DNA of 33,623 bases from NCBI RefSeq assembly GCF_900095385.1, contig NZ_FMID01000043.1, positions 1 through 33,623 of the forward strand. Direction: 5' to 3'. Made by a program: the position numbers and the translations under genes. This DNA is from Methanoculleus chikugoensis. Its GTDB lineage: Archaea > Halobacteriota > Methanomicrobia > Methanomicrobiales > Methanoculleaceae. Shown piece by piece: positions 1 through 9,060 of the stretch. How positions within the stretch are numbered: the first letter of the stretch is position 1; each line of letters opens with the position of its first letter. The notes beneath the pieces are model-generated. The model made no database searches and had not been told where the DNA came from. It was given only the letters and a program-made list of their open reading frames with translations.

Positions 1-136
1 TTGCAGCATCCACGATGTCCAGCTTCTCAATATCGAGTGCCCCGGCATCCGTAGCCATCGCCGGCACCATCGTCACGCTCACCAGCAGCACGGCGAGGGA
101 GACGGAGAATGCCTGCATTCCAACTTTTCCGCACAT
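1..136 (-). CDS. Secreted or membrane-anchored protein, N-terminal fragment
   Basis: Only the first 45 codons lie in the window; the gene runs off the left edge. The peptide begins with a short charged stretch, then a hydrophobic core (FSVSLAVLLVSVTMV) and a signal-peptidase-like PAMA site before TDAGALDIEKLD, so the protein is probably exported. The ATG at 136 is preceded by a GAAGGA stretch that can serve as ribosome binding site; an in-frame ATG at 118 is an alternative start. The mature part is too short to name. It faces away from the RNA polymerase subunit gene at 478. Confidence 0.6.
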   Translation of the reverse strand, partial: MCGKVGMQAFSVSLAVLLVSVTMVPAMATDAGALDIEKLDIVDAA

Positions 137-477
137 TTCACATTCCTTCAGGGATCTCCCGGAGGCCGGAGAGGCGTGCCTTCACGTGCAGGTAGCGCAC
201 GCGCTCCCATCGTCTCCGGGCGCGGGGCGTTCGCACCGTTGCAGGCGCCGCCTGCGAAACCCATGGTTGAGAACTCAACGTTCTTTCATATCTCTTTTCT
301 GTCACGATCAGCTACACGTCGAGGCGTCTCGATCGATTTCGCCTTCCAGAGCATGCCGCAACCGACCGGAGGCCACGGCCGGCCGATACGAGGACCGGCA
401 CGGCAGGAAGAGCCGCCTTCTCGTCCCACCCATACGTATATACCCCTCCCGGAACCAAAACATAGGTGCGTATGGCC
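137..477. other. Intergenic region with two inverted repeats and a TATA box
   Basis: I see no convincing gene in this 340-base gap between two divergent genes. It holds two perfect inverted repeats, GCAGGCG-C-CGCCTGC at 241-255 and GTTGAG-AA-CTCAAC at 266-279. Both lie where the leader of the leftward secreted-protein gene would be. A TATA-like GTATATAC at 436-443 fits a promoter for the rightward gene starting at 478. Long open frames on the minus strand here are GC-rich shadows. Confidence 0.45.
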
Positions 478-756
478 ATGAAACTCAAACTCCTGGAGCT
501 GACCGACGACAGGGCCCGGATCCTCTTTGAAGGCGAAGGCAACACCTACATCGACGCGCTCGCCGCAGAACTCATCCACGATCCGCAGGTGGACGTGGCG
601 CAGCGCAAACAGGCATTCCGGTTCACGGACCCCGAACTGGTCGTCACCACGGTCGGCGGTCGGCCACCTCTTCTTGCAATCACCGACGCGGCAAAGCGGC
701 TCTCCGGCTACGCCGGCGAACTCCTCCAGCAGATGGAGACCCTCGAGACCGCGTAG
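478..756 (+). CDS. rpoL: DNA-directed RNA polymerase subunit L (Rpo11)
   Basis: A 92-residue protein matching the archaeal RNA polymerase subunit L/Rpo11 pattern: short N-terminal strand (MKLKLLELTDDRARILFEGE), then GNTYIDALAAELIHDPQVDVA, which corresponds to the GEDHTLxNxLxxxLxxDPxVxxA signature of the alpha-like assembly subunits. The partner subunit D is not in the window. ATG 478 was chosen because AGGTG at 464-468 sits at normal spacing; the in-frame GTG at 466 and ATG at 472 are too close to it. The C-terminal half is more divergent than in other archaea. A methyltransferase gene follows after 6 bases, probably co-transcribed. Confidence 0.8.
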   Translation: MKLKLLELTDDRARILFEGEGNTYIDALAAELIHDPQVDVAQRKQAFRFTDPELVVTTVGGRPPLLAITDAAKRLSGYAGELLQQMETLETA

Positions 757-762
757 GTCGCC

Positions 763-1395
763 ATGAAAAAGAGCGCCGAAGGCTTTGCCCGGGTTGCCCG
801 GGAAGTCTTTGCTCCCATCTACCCCGTCATCGCACAGCAGGCGCTCGCGTGGTCGGGTATACGGGACGGGATCGCGCTCGATCTCGGGAGCGGCCCCGGC
901 CTCCTCTCCGTAGCGCTCGCAAAGAAAAGCGATCTCGTTGTCGTCGCGCTCGACGCCGACCCGGCGATGTCCCTGATTGCCCGGACGACCGCCGCCGGGA
1001 GCGCGGGCCGGGTGATCCCGGTCACCGGGGACGTCCACTGCATGCCGATCCGCGACAATAACGTCTCGCTCGTCGTCAGCCGCGGCTCGATCTACTTCTG
1101 GGAAGACCGGCCGCGGGCGTTTTTAGAGATCGAGCGCGTACTCCGGCCCGGCGGCGTCGCGTACGTCGGCGGCAGTTTCGGGACGCCCGAACTCCGGGAA
1201 GCGATTTTCACAAAGATGCGGCAGCGAAACCCGAACTGGGACAGCGACGTCGCCCGGCGGAGCGGGCAGGCGACCCCCGGGACGCTCCGCCGCGAACTTG
1301 CAGAGAGCGGCGTCGTCCACGCCCGTCTCCGGGAAGAAGAAGAGGGGATGTGGGTGGAGATCAGAAAAGACGCGATCAGTCCACGCGCTCGGTGA
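763..1395 (+). CDS. Class I SAM-dependent methyltransferase
   Basis: A 210-residue protein with a Rossmann-type methyltransferase core. Motif I is LDLGSGPG at residues 39-46, followed by an acidic strand end (VVALDAD) for the ribose of S-adenosylmethionine, and [13 protein letters not shown] typical of type-11/UbiE-like enzymes. The substrate cannot be told from sequence. It starts 6 bases after the RNA polymerase subunit L stop, so the two likely form one transcript. Its last 20 bases overlap the end of the convergent aIF2-beta gene. Confidence 0.8.
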   Translation: MKKSAEGFARVAREVFAPIYPVIAQQALAWSGIRDGIALDLGSGPGLLSVALAKKSDLVVVALDADPAMSLIARTTAAGSAGRVIPVTGDVHCMPIRDNNVSLVVSRGSIYFWEDRPRAFLEIERVLRPGGVAYVGGSFGTPELREAIFTKMRQRNPNWDSDVARRSGQATPGTLRRELAESGVVHARLREEEEGMWVEIRKDAISPRAR

Positions 1396-1993
1396 AGATG
1401 ATCGTCCCGGCGATCCGGGTGATCTTGATCTTCACCGTCTGGCCCGGTTTTGCATTCGCAACGTACATCGTGTAGCGATCGATCTTCACCACGCCGTCGC
1501 CGCGCTTCGAGAGGAACTGCGGGGTGACGTCCATGATGGCGCCCTCGGTCGGTTTCGACGCTGCAGAGGGATCGACTATCGCCTTTCGCTTCCGCACCGG
1601 CCGGTGACCACCGCAGGCATCGCACTTGAGCGTCAGAACCCGCTCGGTCTTGACCAGGCGCGTGTCGGGCTTTCCGCACTCCGAGCAGATGACGTAGTCG
1701 TCGACGTAGCCCTTGATGATCGTGTTGATCTGCTCCTGCTCGAACTTCCCGGAGAAGACCGCCCGTGTCCCCTCCACCTTGCCGGCGGTGCCGAGCTCGC
1801 CGAGGAGGTGCTTCATCAGGTGATCCTGGTCGCGCCGGAGGGTGCTCGCGATCTCGGCGAAGTTCTCGAGAACCGTGGTCTTCCCCTCGATAAAGACGCG
1901 GGCGGCCGGGACCGTGAACCGGTCCTCGAACTCCGTCGGCTCCGTGATATTGGTATACGCCTTCTTCAGAAGGTCTTCGTATGACGGGCTCAT
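1376..1993 (-). CDS. Translation initiation factor aIF2 subunit beta with C-terminal TRAM domain
   Basis: A 205-residue protein. Residues 1 to about 135 are the aIF2-beta core: a helix that binds the gamma subunit ([10 protein letters not shown]), the central alpha/beta domain, and a C-terminal zinc ribbon with CSEC and CDAC pairs. Residues from about 148 on ([18 protein letters not shown] and the following strands ending in TIIFTERVD) form a TRAM-type RNA-binding domain, absent from the minimal form of about 140 residues but, as I recall, present in related methanogens. aIF2 delivers initiator tRNA to the ribosome. ATG 1993 was chosen over an upstream in-frame ATG at 2020 because family members begin close to SYEDLL. 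The stop overlaps the methyltransferase gene tail to tail. Confidence 0.9.
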   Translation of the reverse strand: MSPSYEDLLKKAYTNITEPTEFEDRFTVPAARVFIEGKTTVLENFAEIASTLRRDQDHLMKHLLGELGTAGKVEGTRAVFSGKFEQEQINTIIKGYVDDYVICSECGKPDTRLVKTERVLTLKCDACGGHRPVRKRKAIVDPSAASKPTEGAIMDVTPQFLSKRGDGVVKIDRYTMYVANAKPGQTVKIKITRIAGTIIFTERVD

Positions 1994-2086
1994 ACTCAGG
2001 TATTGGTCGCACCACGTCAAAAAGTGAGTACCTCAACCAGGGCTTGCACATGCTTATGCAGGTAGGCGGCTCACCGATTCTCCAGT

Positions 2087-4159
2087 ATGCTCCCGGCACA
2101 TGACCTCGCGCTGCTGAAAACGACCCTCGGGCGCGACCTGACCGACGTCGAACTCGCCTGTTTCGAGAACCTCTGGAGCGAACACTGCAGTTACCGGTCC
2201 ACGAAACACCTCCTCAGGACGCTCCCTACGACCGGGAGCGCGGTGCTGCTCGGGCCGGGGGACGACGCCGCGATCGTGCGGTTCAGCGAGACCTGCGCCC
2301 TCGCCGTCGGGATGGAGAGCCACAACCACCCGAGTTACGTCGAACCCTACGACGGCGCCGCCACCGGGGTCGGGGGGATCGTCCGCGACATCCTCTCGAT
2401 GGGCGCCCGCCCCATCGCCCTGATGGACCCGCTCTACTTCGGGCCGCTCGACAGCGAGAAGAACCGCTACCTCGTCGAGCAGATCGTCGCCGGGATCGCC
2501 GATTACGGCAACGGCATCGCTGTGCCGGTCGTCCGGGGCGAACTCGTCTTCGATCCCTCCTACTCCGGAAACCCGCTCGTAAACGTCGTCTGCATCGGGA
2601 CGGTGGACCCCGGACGCTACATCACCGCCCGGGCCAAACGGCCGGGGAGCCGTCTCGTTCTCGTCGGCGCCGCCACCGGGCGGGAAGGGCTTGGAGGGGC
2701 GTCGTTTGCGTCCCGCGACCTCGCCGGAGACAGAGATGCCGCCGACCGGCCGGGTGCCCAGGTCGGCGACCCCTGCATGGAGAAACTCCTCATCGACGCA
2801 ATCCTCGCGATGGCAAAGACCGGGAAGGTTCTCTCCTGCCGCGACCTCGGGGCGGCGGGGCTTGCCGGGGCGTCGAGCGAGATGGCAGGCACCTTCGGCG
2901 CGGTCATCCACGCCGACCGGGTTCACCTCCGGGAGACCGGGATGACGCCGCGGGAGATCATGCTCGCCGAGTCCCAGGAGCGGATGCTCGTCGAGGTGGC
3001 TCCCGGGGACGTCGCCCTGATGGGGGAGATCGCGGAGCGGCACGACCTCGCCTGGAGCGATATCGGCGAGGTGATCGACGAGCCCCGCTACATCGTGAAG
3101 TTCCGCGGCGAGACCGTCGCCGATCTCCCGATCGATCTCCTGGTCGGCGGGGCGCCGCTCTGTGCCTGGGAGACGAGACCTTACTCGGCGGAGACGCCGT
3201 TCGTCCGCCCGAAATCATCGTTAAAAGACCTCGCACTCGGCGTCCTCGCGCACCCGGACGTGGCACGCAAGGACTGGGTCTACGAGCAGTACGACAGAGA
3301 GGTTCAACTCCGCTCGGTCTCGCTTGCCCACGACGCCGCCGTCCTCCGCCTGGAAGATAAAGCCCTCGTCCTCTCCTGCGGGTGCAACCCCGCCCAGATC
3401 TACTTAAAGCCCTTCGAGGGGACGGCAAACGCCGTCATCGAGAACGCGAGCAACCTCGCCTGCCTCGGCGCCGAACCGCTCTGCATCGTCGACTGCCTGA
3501 ACTTCGCGAGCCCCGAGCACCCGGAGATCGCGTGGCAGATCGAGCAGTGCGTCCTCGGCCTCGGGGACGCGGCGCGAAGGATGGGAATCCCGGTCGTCGG
3601 CGGCAACGTCTCGCTCTACAACGAGAGCGACGAGTTCGGGACAGAGATCAAGCCCACACCGTCGATCGGGATGGTAGGGCGGGGCGAGGTTCGGGAGTGG
3701 ACGGCTCCCGCCGAAGGCGATAAACTCGCTCTCATCGGGACGACGCTGCCCGACTTCGGCGGATCGGTCCTCGACGCGGTCACCGGATGCGGTGGATCCG
3801 CGCCCGCGATGGCGGACCCGGCCGTCGTCGCCGTCGTCCGGAATCTGGTCGGATCGGGGAAGGTCACGGCCGCGACGGATCTCTCCCGGGGCGGTCTCCT
3901 CGCGGCGCTCGCGAAGATCGCGCCGCATGCCGACGTCACGCTCGCCGGCGATCCCCTCGCGGAATTCTTCTCCGAGACCTGCGGCCGGTTCCTGGTCGCG
4001 GTCGGGGACGAAGCGGCCCTTGCCGGAGTGGAGCACCGGATCATCGGTACGGTCGGCGGCGACGCGCTCACCCTCCGGCTGAAGGACGAGACGGTCGTCA
4101 TCGCGCCCGAGGAGATCGAGACGGCGCTTGCCACGACGACCCGGACGATGCGTTACTGA
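2087..4159 (+). CDS. purL: Phosphoribosylformylglycinamidine synthase subunit PurL
   Basis: A 690-residue small-type PurL, which uses ATP and ammonia supplied by PurQ to convert FGAR to FGAM in purine synthesis. The signature SEHCSYRS is at residues 31-38 with the catalytic histidine at 33. The nucleotide-binding stretches ESHNHPSYVEPYDGAATGVG and RDILSMGARPIA follow, and the second half repeats the fold (VVGGNVSLYNE, TDLSRGGLLAALAK). The length fits the archaeal and Gram-positive three-subunit enzyme rather than the 1300-residue fusion. No purQ or purS lies nearby. Divergent from aIF2-beta across 93 bases; its stop overlaps the convergent flavodoxin gene by 7 bases. Confidence 0.95.
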   Translation: MLPAHDLALLKTTLGRDLTDVELACFENLWSEHCSYRSTKHLLRTLPTTGSAVLLGPGDDAAIVRFSETCALAVGMESHNHPSYVEPYDGAATGVGGIVRDILSMGARPIALMDPLYFGPLDSEKNRYLVEQIVAGIADYGNGIAVPVVRGELVFDPSYSGNPLVNVVCIGTVDPGRYITARAKRPGSRLVLVGAATGREGLGGASFASRDLAGDRDAADRPGAQVGDPCMEKLLIDAILAMAKTGKVLSCRDLGAAGLAGASSEMAGTFGAVIHADRVHLRETGMTPREIMLAESQERMLVEVAPGDVALMGEIAERHDLAWSDIGEVIDEPRYIVKFRGETVADLPIDLLVGGAPLCAWETRPYSAETPFVRPKSSLKDLALGVLAHPDVARKDWVYEQYDREVQLRSVSLAHDAAVLRLEDKALVLSCGCNPAQIYLKPFEGTANAVIENASNLACLGAEPLCIVDCLNFASPEHPEIAWQIEQCVLGLGDAARRMGIPVVGGNVSLYNESDEFGTEIKPTPSIGMVGRGEVREWTAPAEGDKLALIGTTLPDFGGSVLDAVTGCGGSAPAMADPAVVAVVRNLVGSGKVTAATDLSRGGLLAALAKIAPHADVTLAGDPLAEFFSETCGRFLVAVGDEAALAGVEHRIIGTVGGDALTLRLKDETVVIAPEEIETALATTTRTMRY

Positions 4160-4635
4160 ACGACCATCCCTTTCTCCGCCCGGCGGACGAGATCGGCGAG
4201 CGTCTCTATCCCCTTCCCCTTCTTCACATCCCTTGCCGTGAACGGGACCGCGCCCCTGACCTCGACGTTCCGGCCCGCAAGCACCGCCTTCAGAGTCTCA
4301 AGCGTCTTCCCCGGTGACCCGCCGAAGGTGCAGAAGACGACCGCGGGCTTCCCCTCGATGCCCCGGAGGGCGTTGATCGCGGGTGTCGGACTCCCGGCCC
4401 AGACAGGGGTTCCGACGACGACGGTATCGTAGGCGGAGACGTCGATGACGGCGGGCTCGATGGTGGCGCGCGTCCCCCTCATCGCACGGGGAGAGCCCTT
4501 GAGATACCTGCCGATCTTCGAGTAATGCGCAAGATCTTGTACCTCGATGAGATCGCCGCCGACCACCGCGGCGAGCCGCTCGGCGACGGCCCGGGTGTTG
4601 CCGGTCTCGGAGTGGTATACGATGCAGACGGACAT
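4153..4635 (-). CDS. Flavodoxin family protein
   Basis: A 160-residue single-domain flavodoxin-like protein. It opens with MSVCIVYHSETGNTRAVAER, in which HSETGNTR is the FMN phosphate loop, and contains VVVGTPVWAGSPTPAI, the second flavin loop. It probably carries electrons or acts as a small quinone/flavin reductase; the partner is unknown. ATG 4635 fits the fold start, and the longer frame from 4692 adds 19 residues not seen in flavodoxins. A TATA-like element (minus-strand CGTTTATACG, 4656-4665) lies only about 20 bases upstream, suggesting a very short leader or leaderless mRNA. Confidence 0.87.
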   Translation of the reverse strand: MSVCIVYHSETGNTRAVAERLAAVVGGDLIEVQDLAHYSKIGRYLKGSPRAMRGTRATIEPAVIDVSAYDTVVVGTPVWAGSPTPAINALRGIEGKPAVVFCTFGGSPGKTLETLKAVLAGRNVEVRGAVPFTARDVKKGKGIETLADLVRRAEKGMVVQ

Positions 4636-4703
4636 ATCGGGGGGTATGGCAGGCGCGTATAAACGGATATCTGGTGGGGCCGCGTGGAGCAATGCTCACG
4701 GCG

Positions 4704-4819
4704 CCTCACGCGAAGTCCAGCGCAGGTGCCGGCAACTTCCCTTCGCGTCTTCGCGTGAGGTTAGCGGTTCAAGGACGGCGATATAGTTTCACGCGAAGGC
4801 GCGAAGAACGCCAAGAACA
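4704..4819. repeat. Dispersed CTTCGCG/CGCGTGAG inverted-repeat locus A
   Basis: This intergenic cluster contains CCTCACGCGAAG (4704-4715), CTTCGCGTCTTCGCGTGAGG (4741-4760) and, inverted, TTTCACGCGAAGGCGCGAAG (from 4787). The arms can pair. Related clusters occur at about 13.52-13.69, 21.74-21.89 and 33.23-33.31 kb. It sits between the flavodoxin promoter and the 3' end of ilvC, followed by an A-rich stretch. Confidence 0.7.
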
Positions 4820-4836
4820 GAAAAAAGAGGTAAGAG

Positions 4837-5832
<996 letters not shown>

Positions 5833-5861
5833 TCACACCCGGTTGGACAGCAAACCTGATA

Positions 5862-5909
5862 AATATTATATCGGAGAACCTCAGTGGTGCACTGAGGGTC
5901 ATTTTAAGG
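5862..5909. promoter_or_regulatory. Divergent ilvC/mptA promoter region with operator-like inverted repeat
   Basis: The minus-strand TATA box TATAATATTT (5862-5871) fits ilvC and the plus-strand element CATTTTAAGG (5900-5909) fits mptA. Between them lies a perfect 8-base inverted repeat with a 3-base spacer, CCTCAGTGGTGCACTGAGG, at 5879-5897. Its place between two core promoters is typical of a site for a dimeric regulator; the regulator is unknown. Confidence 0.6.
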
Positions 5910-5955
5910 TTGATGAAAAGAAACCATACTCTCAACACGCTATTGAGGATTTGTA

Positions 5956-6897
5956 ATGGAACTGCCAGATGTCCAGTCCAGCCTGCCGGAGGTCCGTATC
6001 AACTTGACCAGGGTGGGTGTGAAGAACGTCCAGAAACTCGTTGAAGTCGCCCGGCCGGGCAAGCGGCCGGTCATCTTCATCTCGAACTTCGACGTCTTCG
6101 TCGATCTCCCCGGAAGCCTCAAAGGAGCGAACCTCTCCCGGAACTTCGAGGTGATCGACGACGTGCTGCAGCAGGCCATCGACGGCGACGTAAACGAGAT
6201 CGAGGAACTCTGCAGCGCAGTGGCGAGGAAACTCCTCGACCGGCACGAATACGCGGAACGTACCGAGGTCAGAATGCGGAGCAAGTTCATGGTCCGGCGG
6301 GAGACGCCGGTCAGCGAGACGAGCTGCCATGAGGTCGTGAACGTCCACGCGAAAGCAATAGCCCAGAGGAACGACGGAAACCCGATCATCAGAAAGAGCA
6401 TCGGCGCCGAAGTGACCGGGATGACCGCCTGCCCCTGCGCCCAGAACATCATGAAGGACCATGCCCTGCATGTCCTCGAGAACCTCGGGGTGGAGGAGGA
6501 GAAGATTGAGGCGTTCCTGGACGAAGTGCCGATGGCCACGCACAACCAGCGCGGGCGCGGTTTCCTCTGCATCGAGATCGACGACGACCAGCACATCAGT
6601 CTCGAGAAGATCATCAAGATCCTGAAGGATTCCATGAGTGCACGTATCTACGAACTCCTCAAGCGGGGCGACGAGAGTTACGTGGTGATGGAGGCTCACA
6701 AGAATCCCCGGTTCGTAGAAGACTGCGTACGCGAGATGGCCCGCAAGGTGATCGCGCAGTTCCACGATCTGCCCGGAGACTCCGTAGTCACTATCAAGCA
6801 GACGAACGAGGAGAGCATCCACCAGCATAATGCATACGCAGAACGAAAGGCAACGATAGCAGAGCTCGTCTCGGAGATGGACAAGGGCACACTCTAA
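5956..6897 (+). CDS. mptA: GTP cyclohydrolase MptA (archaeal, FolE2-related)
   Basis: A 313-residue protein of the FolE2/MptA family. It converts GTP to 7,8-dihydroneopterin 2',3'-cyclic phosphate, the first step toward tetrahydromethanopterin, using Fe(II). Visible signatures are SETSCHEVVNVHAKA, the metal-site motif TGMTACPCAQ, and ATHNQRGRG. The length is normal for the archaeal enzyme. GAGGAT (5944-5949) precedes ATG 5956 at good spacing. It diverges from ilvC over 129 bases and is followed by an AT-rich termination region and then the frh operon on the same strand, which has its own promoter. Confidence 0.94.
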   Translation: MELPDVQSSLPEVRINLTRVGVKNVQKLVEVARPGKRPVIFISNFDVFVDLPGSLKGANLSRNFEVIDDVLQQAIDGDVNEIEELCSAVARKLLDRHEYAERTEVRMRSKFMVRRETPVSETSCHEVVNVHAKAIAQRNDGNPIIRKSIGAEVTGMTACPCAQNIMKDHALHVLENLGVEEEKIEAFLDEVPMATHNQRGRGFLCIEIDDDQHISLEKIIKILKDSMSARIYELLKRGDESYVVMEAHKNPRFVEDCVREMARKVIAQFHDLPGDSVVTIKQTNEESIHQHNAYAERKATIAELVSEMDKGTL

Positions 6898-6900
6898 ATC

Positions 6901-6940
6901 CAATATAATTTCACATTTTTATATTGCACGGAGATTTTTT
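6901..6940 (+). terminator. AT-rich hairpin and T tracts after mptA
   Basis: Directly after the mptA stop, CAATATAA (6901-6908) and TTATATTG (6919-6926) form an 8-base inverted repeat with a 10-base spacer. T-runs lie at 6916-6920 and 6935-6940. Archaeal RNA polymerase terminates at such T tracts, so mptA transcription probably ends here. Confidence 0.55.
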
Positions 6941-6993
6941 GACATTAAGTGTGACTAATGTCTAAAATCATAACACGACGATATGTCCTAAAG

Positions 6994-7008
6994 CGAAAGA
7001 TATAAACT
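6994..7008 (+). promoter_or_regulatory. TATA box and BRE of the frh operon
   Basis: CGAAAGA followed by TATAAACT (7001-7008) is a textbook archaeal BRE plus TATA box in an AT-rich gap. Transcription would start near 7028, leaving a leader of roughly 90 bases before the frhA start at 7122. Confidence 0.7.
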
Positions 7009-7032
7009 CTGTTTTCTTCATAATCCTTGTTG

Positions 7033-7095
7033 ACGTACTCGTGTACGTTTTCAGTACAGAATTGTGTGGTAACACCAGTATAGTGTTCAGAACAC
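7033..7095 (+). promoter_or_regulatory. frh leader with two inverted repeats
   Basis: The predicted 5' leader holds ACGTAC-TCGT-GTACGT (7033-7048), a 6-base stem with a 4-base loop, and GTGTTC-A-GAACAC (7083-7095), a 6-base inverted repeat with one centre base. AACACCA also occurs twice (7071-7077 and 7092-7098). They could be regulator binding sites or RNA hairpins; sequence alone cannot decide. Confidence 0.45.
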
Positions 7096-7121
7096 CAAAA
7101 TATCGGAATGAGGCGATATAT

Positions 7122-8489
7122 TTGTCGAAAGTTGTAGAGATTTCCCCAACTACGAGACATGAAGGCCATTCTAAGCTCGTTCTGAAGGTCAACGATGAAG
7201 GCATCATCGAGCGCGGAGACTGGCTTAGCATCACCCCGGTGAGGGGAGTCGAGAAACTCGCCATCGGCAAGACGATGGAACAGGTTCCAAAGATCGCATC
7301 GCGCGTCTGCGGTATCTGTCCCATTGCACACACCCTGGCGGGTATTGAGGCGATGGAAGCATCCATCGGGTGCGAGATCCCCGAGGACGCGAAACTGCTG
7401 CGGTACATCCTGCAGTGTGCCAACAGGATGCACAGCCACGCCATCCACAACATCCTGTCCCTCCCGGACATGTACATCCCCGGAACCGACGTGAAGATCA
7501 ACCCCTTCACCAAGGAAGAACCGGTCAGGAGCGTTGCTCTCCGGATCCAGCGGCTCCGTGAGATCGGCCAGACCATCGGCGAGATCGTCGGCGGAGAGGC
7601 AATCCACCCGAGCAACCCCCGTGTCGGCGGTATGTACAAGAACATCACCCCGCGTGCGAAGGCGAAGATCTACGACCTCGCGAAGGAAGCCCGTGTCCTT
7701 ACCCAGGAGCACATGGAGTTCATGATCGCGGTCTTCCGGAACTACCAGAACCGCGACTGGTCTGAAGTCGGCGGCGTCGAAGTCCCGATCCCGAAGGATC
7801 TCGGCTACCACAACCAGGGCTACATGGCCACCGCGCCGGTCTACGGCAGCTCGAGCCTTGACGAGACCCCGATGTGGTTCCCCGACCGGTTCACCGAAGT
7901 CCGCCCCTGGGACTGGTACATGGGCGAGGTTGAGATCAGCGAGGCCGACCCGAACTACCCGATCGGCGGCACTACCCCCGTAGGGAACAAGGCCTGGCCC
8001 CAGATGGAGGCCTGCACCGGCGTCCCGCTTTACGACGGCCAGCCCGTCGAGGTCGGACCGCGTGCACGTCAGGTTCAGTTCAAGAACTACGACGAGAAGG
8101 GCGCCATCGGCCTGCAGATCGCACGCCAGATGGAGTTCCCCGAGACCGCCTACGGTATCATCGACGCGCTCGACGCGCTCGACACCTCCGGATCGGTGCT
8201 CGCGGACGAGATCCCGCAGGGCGACGGATCCTTCGGATGGGCCGCGAACGAGGCTCCCCGTGGAACCGACGTCCACATGGCCAAGGTCAAGGACGGCCGG
8301 GTAGAGTACTTCGGAATGCTCGTCCCGACCACCTGGAACTTCCCCACCTGCAGCCGTGCACTGACCGGTGCACCCTGGCGGCTCGCGGAAGTCATCATGC
8401 GTGCATACGACCCCTGTGTCTCCTGTGCGACGCACATGCTGGTGATCGACGAAGACAAGAGACTGGTGGCCCAGAAACTCATTCAGTGA
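7122..8489 (+). CDS. frhA: Coenzyme F420-reducing [NiFe]-hydrogenase large subunit FrhA
   Basis: A 455-residue group 3a [NiFe]-hydrogenase large subunit, which oxidises H2 at the nickel-iron site. The N-terminal metal ligands are in RVCGICPIAH (Cys63, Cys66) and the C-terminal ones in DPCVSCATH (Cys432, Cys435). His438 marks the site where the maturation protease removes the last 17 residues. The ligands are cysteines, so this is not a selenocysteine enzyme. The start is TTG at 7122: family proteins begin MSKVVEISPTTRHEGHS, and GAGG at 7110-7113 stands 8 bases upstream. The frame is open back to 7041, but that extension is AT-rich leader. First gene of frhADGB. Confidence 0.96.
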   Translation: MSKVVEISPTTRHEGHSKLVLKVNDEGIIERGDWLSITPVRGVEKLAIGKTMEQVPKIASRVCGICPIAHTLAGIEAMEASIGCEIPEDAKLLRYILQCANRMHSHAIHNILSLPDMYIPGTDVKINPFTKEEPVRSVALRIQRLREIGQTIGEIVGGEAIHPSNPRVGGMYKNITPRAKAKIYDLAKEARVLTQEHMEFMIAVFRNYQNRDWSEVGGVEVPIPKDLGYHNQGYMATAPVYGSSSLDETPMWFPDRFTEVRPWDWYMGEVEISEADPNYPIGGTTPVGNKAWPQMEACTGVPLYDGQPVEVGPRARQVQFKNYDEKGAIGLQIARQMEFPETAYGIIDALDALDTSGSVLADEIPQGDGSFGWAANEAPRGTDVHMAKVKDGRVEYFGMLVPTTWNFPTCSRALTGAPWRLAEVIMRAYDPCVSCATHMLVIDEDKRLVAQKLIQ

Positions 8490-8499
8490 GCGTACACGC

Positions 8500-9060
8500 A
8501 TGCTATTCCGTGAAATCGTGATCGCAGGATGCGGCAACCCCCTCTACGGAGACGACGGGTTCGGTCCTGCAGTCGTCGAGGAACTCCAGAAACTACAACT
8601 GCCCGACAACGTCAAGGTAATCGATGCCGGCCTTGGCGCCCCTCACTTCCTCTTTACCCTGATGGAAGATGCAGAGGTGCCGGTCAAGAAACTGATCATC
8701 ATCGATATCGCCGACTTCGGCGCCAACCCCGGTGATGTGACGAAACTCCGGCCCGAAGACCTGCCGCCGGGCTCCTACCGGGATGCCCATTCATGGGATC
8801 TCTCAGAGCCGCTACAGCGATTGAAAGACGTCATCGACATCACGATCATCGGGTGCCAGCCGAAGCGTGTCGCGAGCCATGAGTTTGAACTGGGGCTCAC
8901 TGAGGAGGTTGAGGGTGCCATTCCCAAAACAGTGCGTATCGTACTGGAAGAGATTGGGGTAGAATATGGGGCTACTATCAACCATCAAGGAACGCATCTT
9001 TGGGCGTCGCCGGGAGAAACCACCGGAGATGCCGGGGACAACCCCGGGGAGAAGGCCTGA
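8500..9060 (+). CDS. frhD: F420-reducing hydrogenase maturation endopeptidase FrhD
   Basis: A 186-residue protease of the HycI/HoxM family that clips the C-terminal peptide of FrhA after nickel insertion. GCGNPLYGDDGFG at residues 10-22 is the family N-terminal motif with the nickel-sensing acidic residue; IIIDIADFGANPGD and RDAHSWDL supply the other expected Asp and His positions. Residues after about 158 (NHQGTHLWASPGETTGDAG and on) look unconserved and overlap the long reading of frhG by 95 bases, so either the FrhD tail or the FrhG extension is probably non-essential. It starts 10 bases after the frhA stop. Confidence 0.92.
   Translation: MLFREIVIAGCGNPLYGDDGFGPAVVEELQKLQLPDNVKVIDAGLGAPHFLFTLMEDAEVPVKKLIIIDIADFGANPGDVTKLRPEDLPPGSYRDAHSWDLSEPLQRLKDVIDITIIGCQPKRVASHEFELGLTEEVEGAIPKTVRIVLEEIGVEYGATINHQGTHLWASPGETTGDAGDNPGEKA

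Noticed and set aside
286-1038. 250-residue open frame on the minus strand
   Set aside because: It runs opposite RNA polymerase subunit L and the methyltransferase and has no recognisable domain.
4704-4819. CRISPR array
   Set aside because: The repeat units vary in length and spacing, include inverted copies and lack regular unique spacers; no cas genes are present.
8412-8440. Selenocysteine site in FrhA
   Set aside because: Both C-terminal metal-ligand positions are TGT cysteine codons in DPCVSCATH, so this is a plain [NiFe] enzyme.
6945-8537. 530-residue open frame on the minus strand
   Set aside because: It is opposite frhA, whose metal-binding motifs and family start are clear; the translation is Val/Asp-rich antisense sequence.
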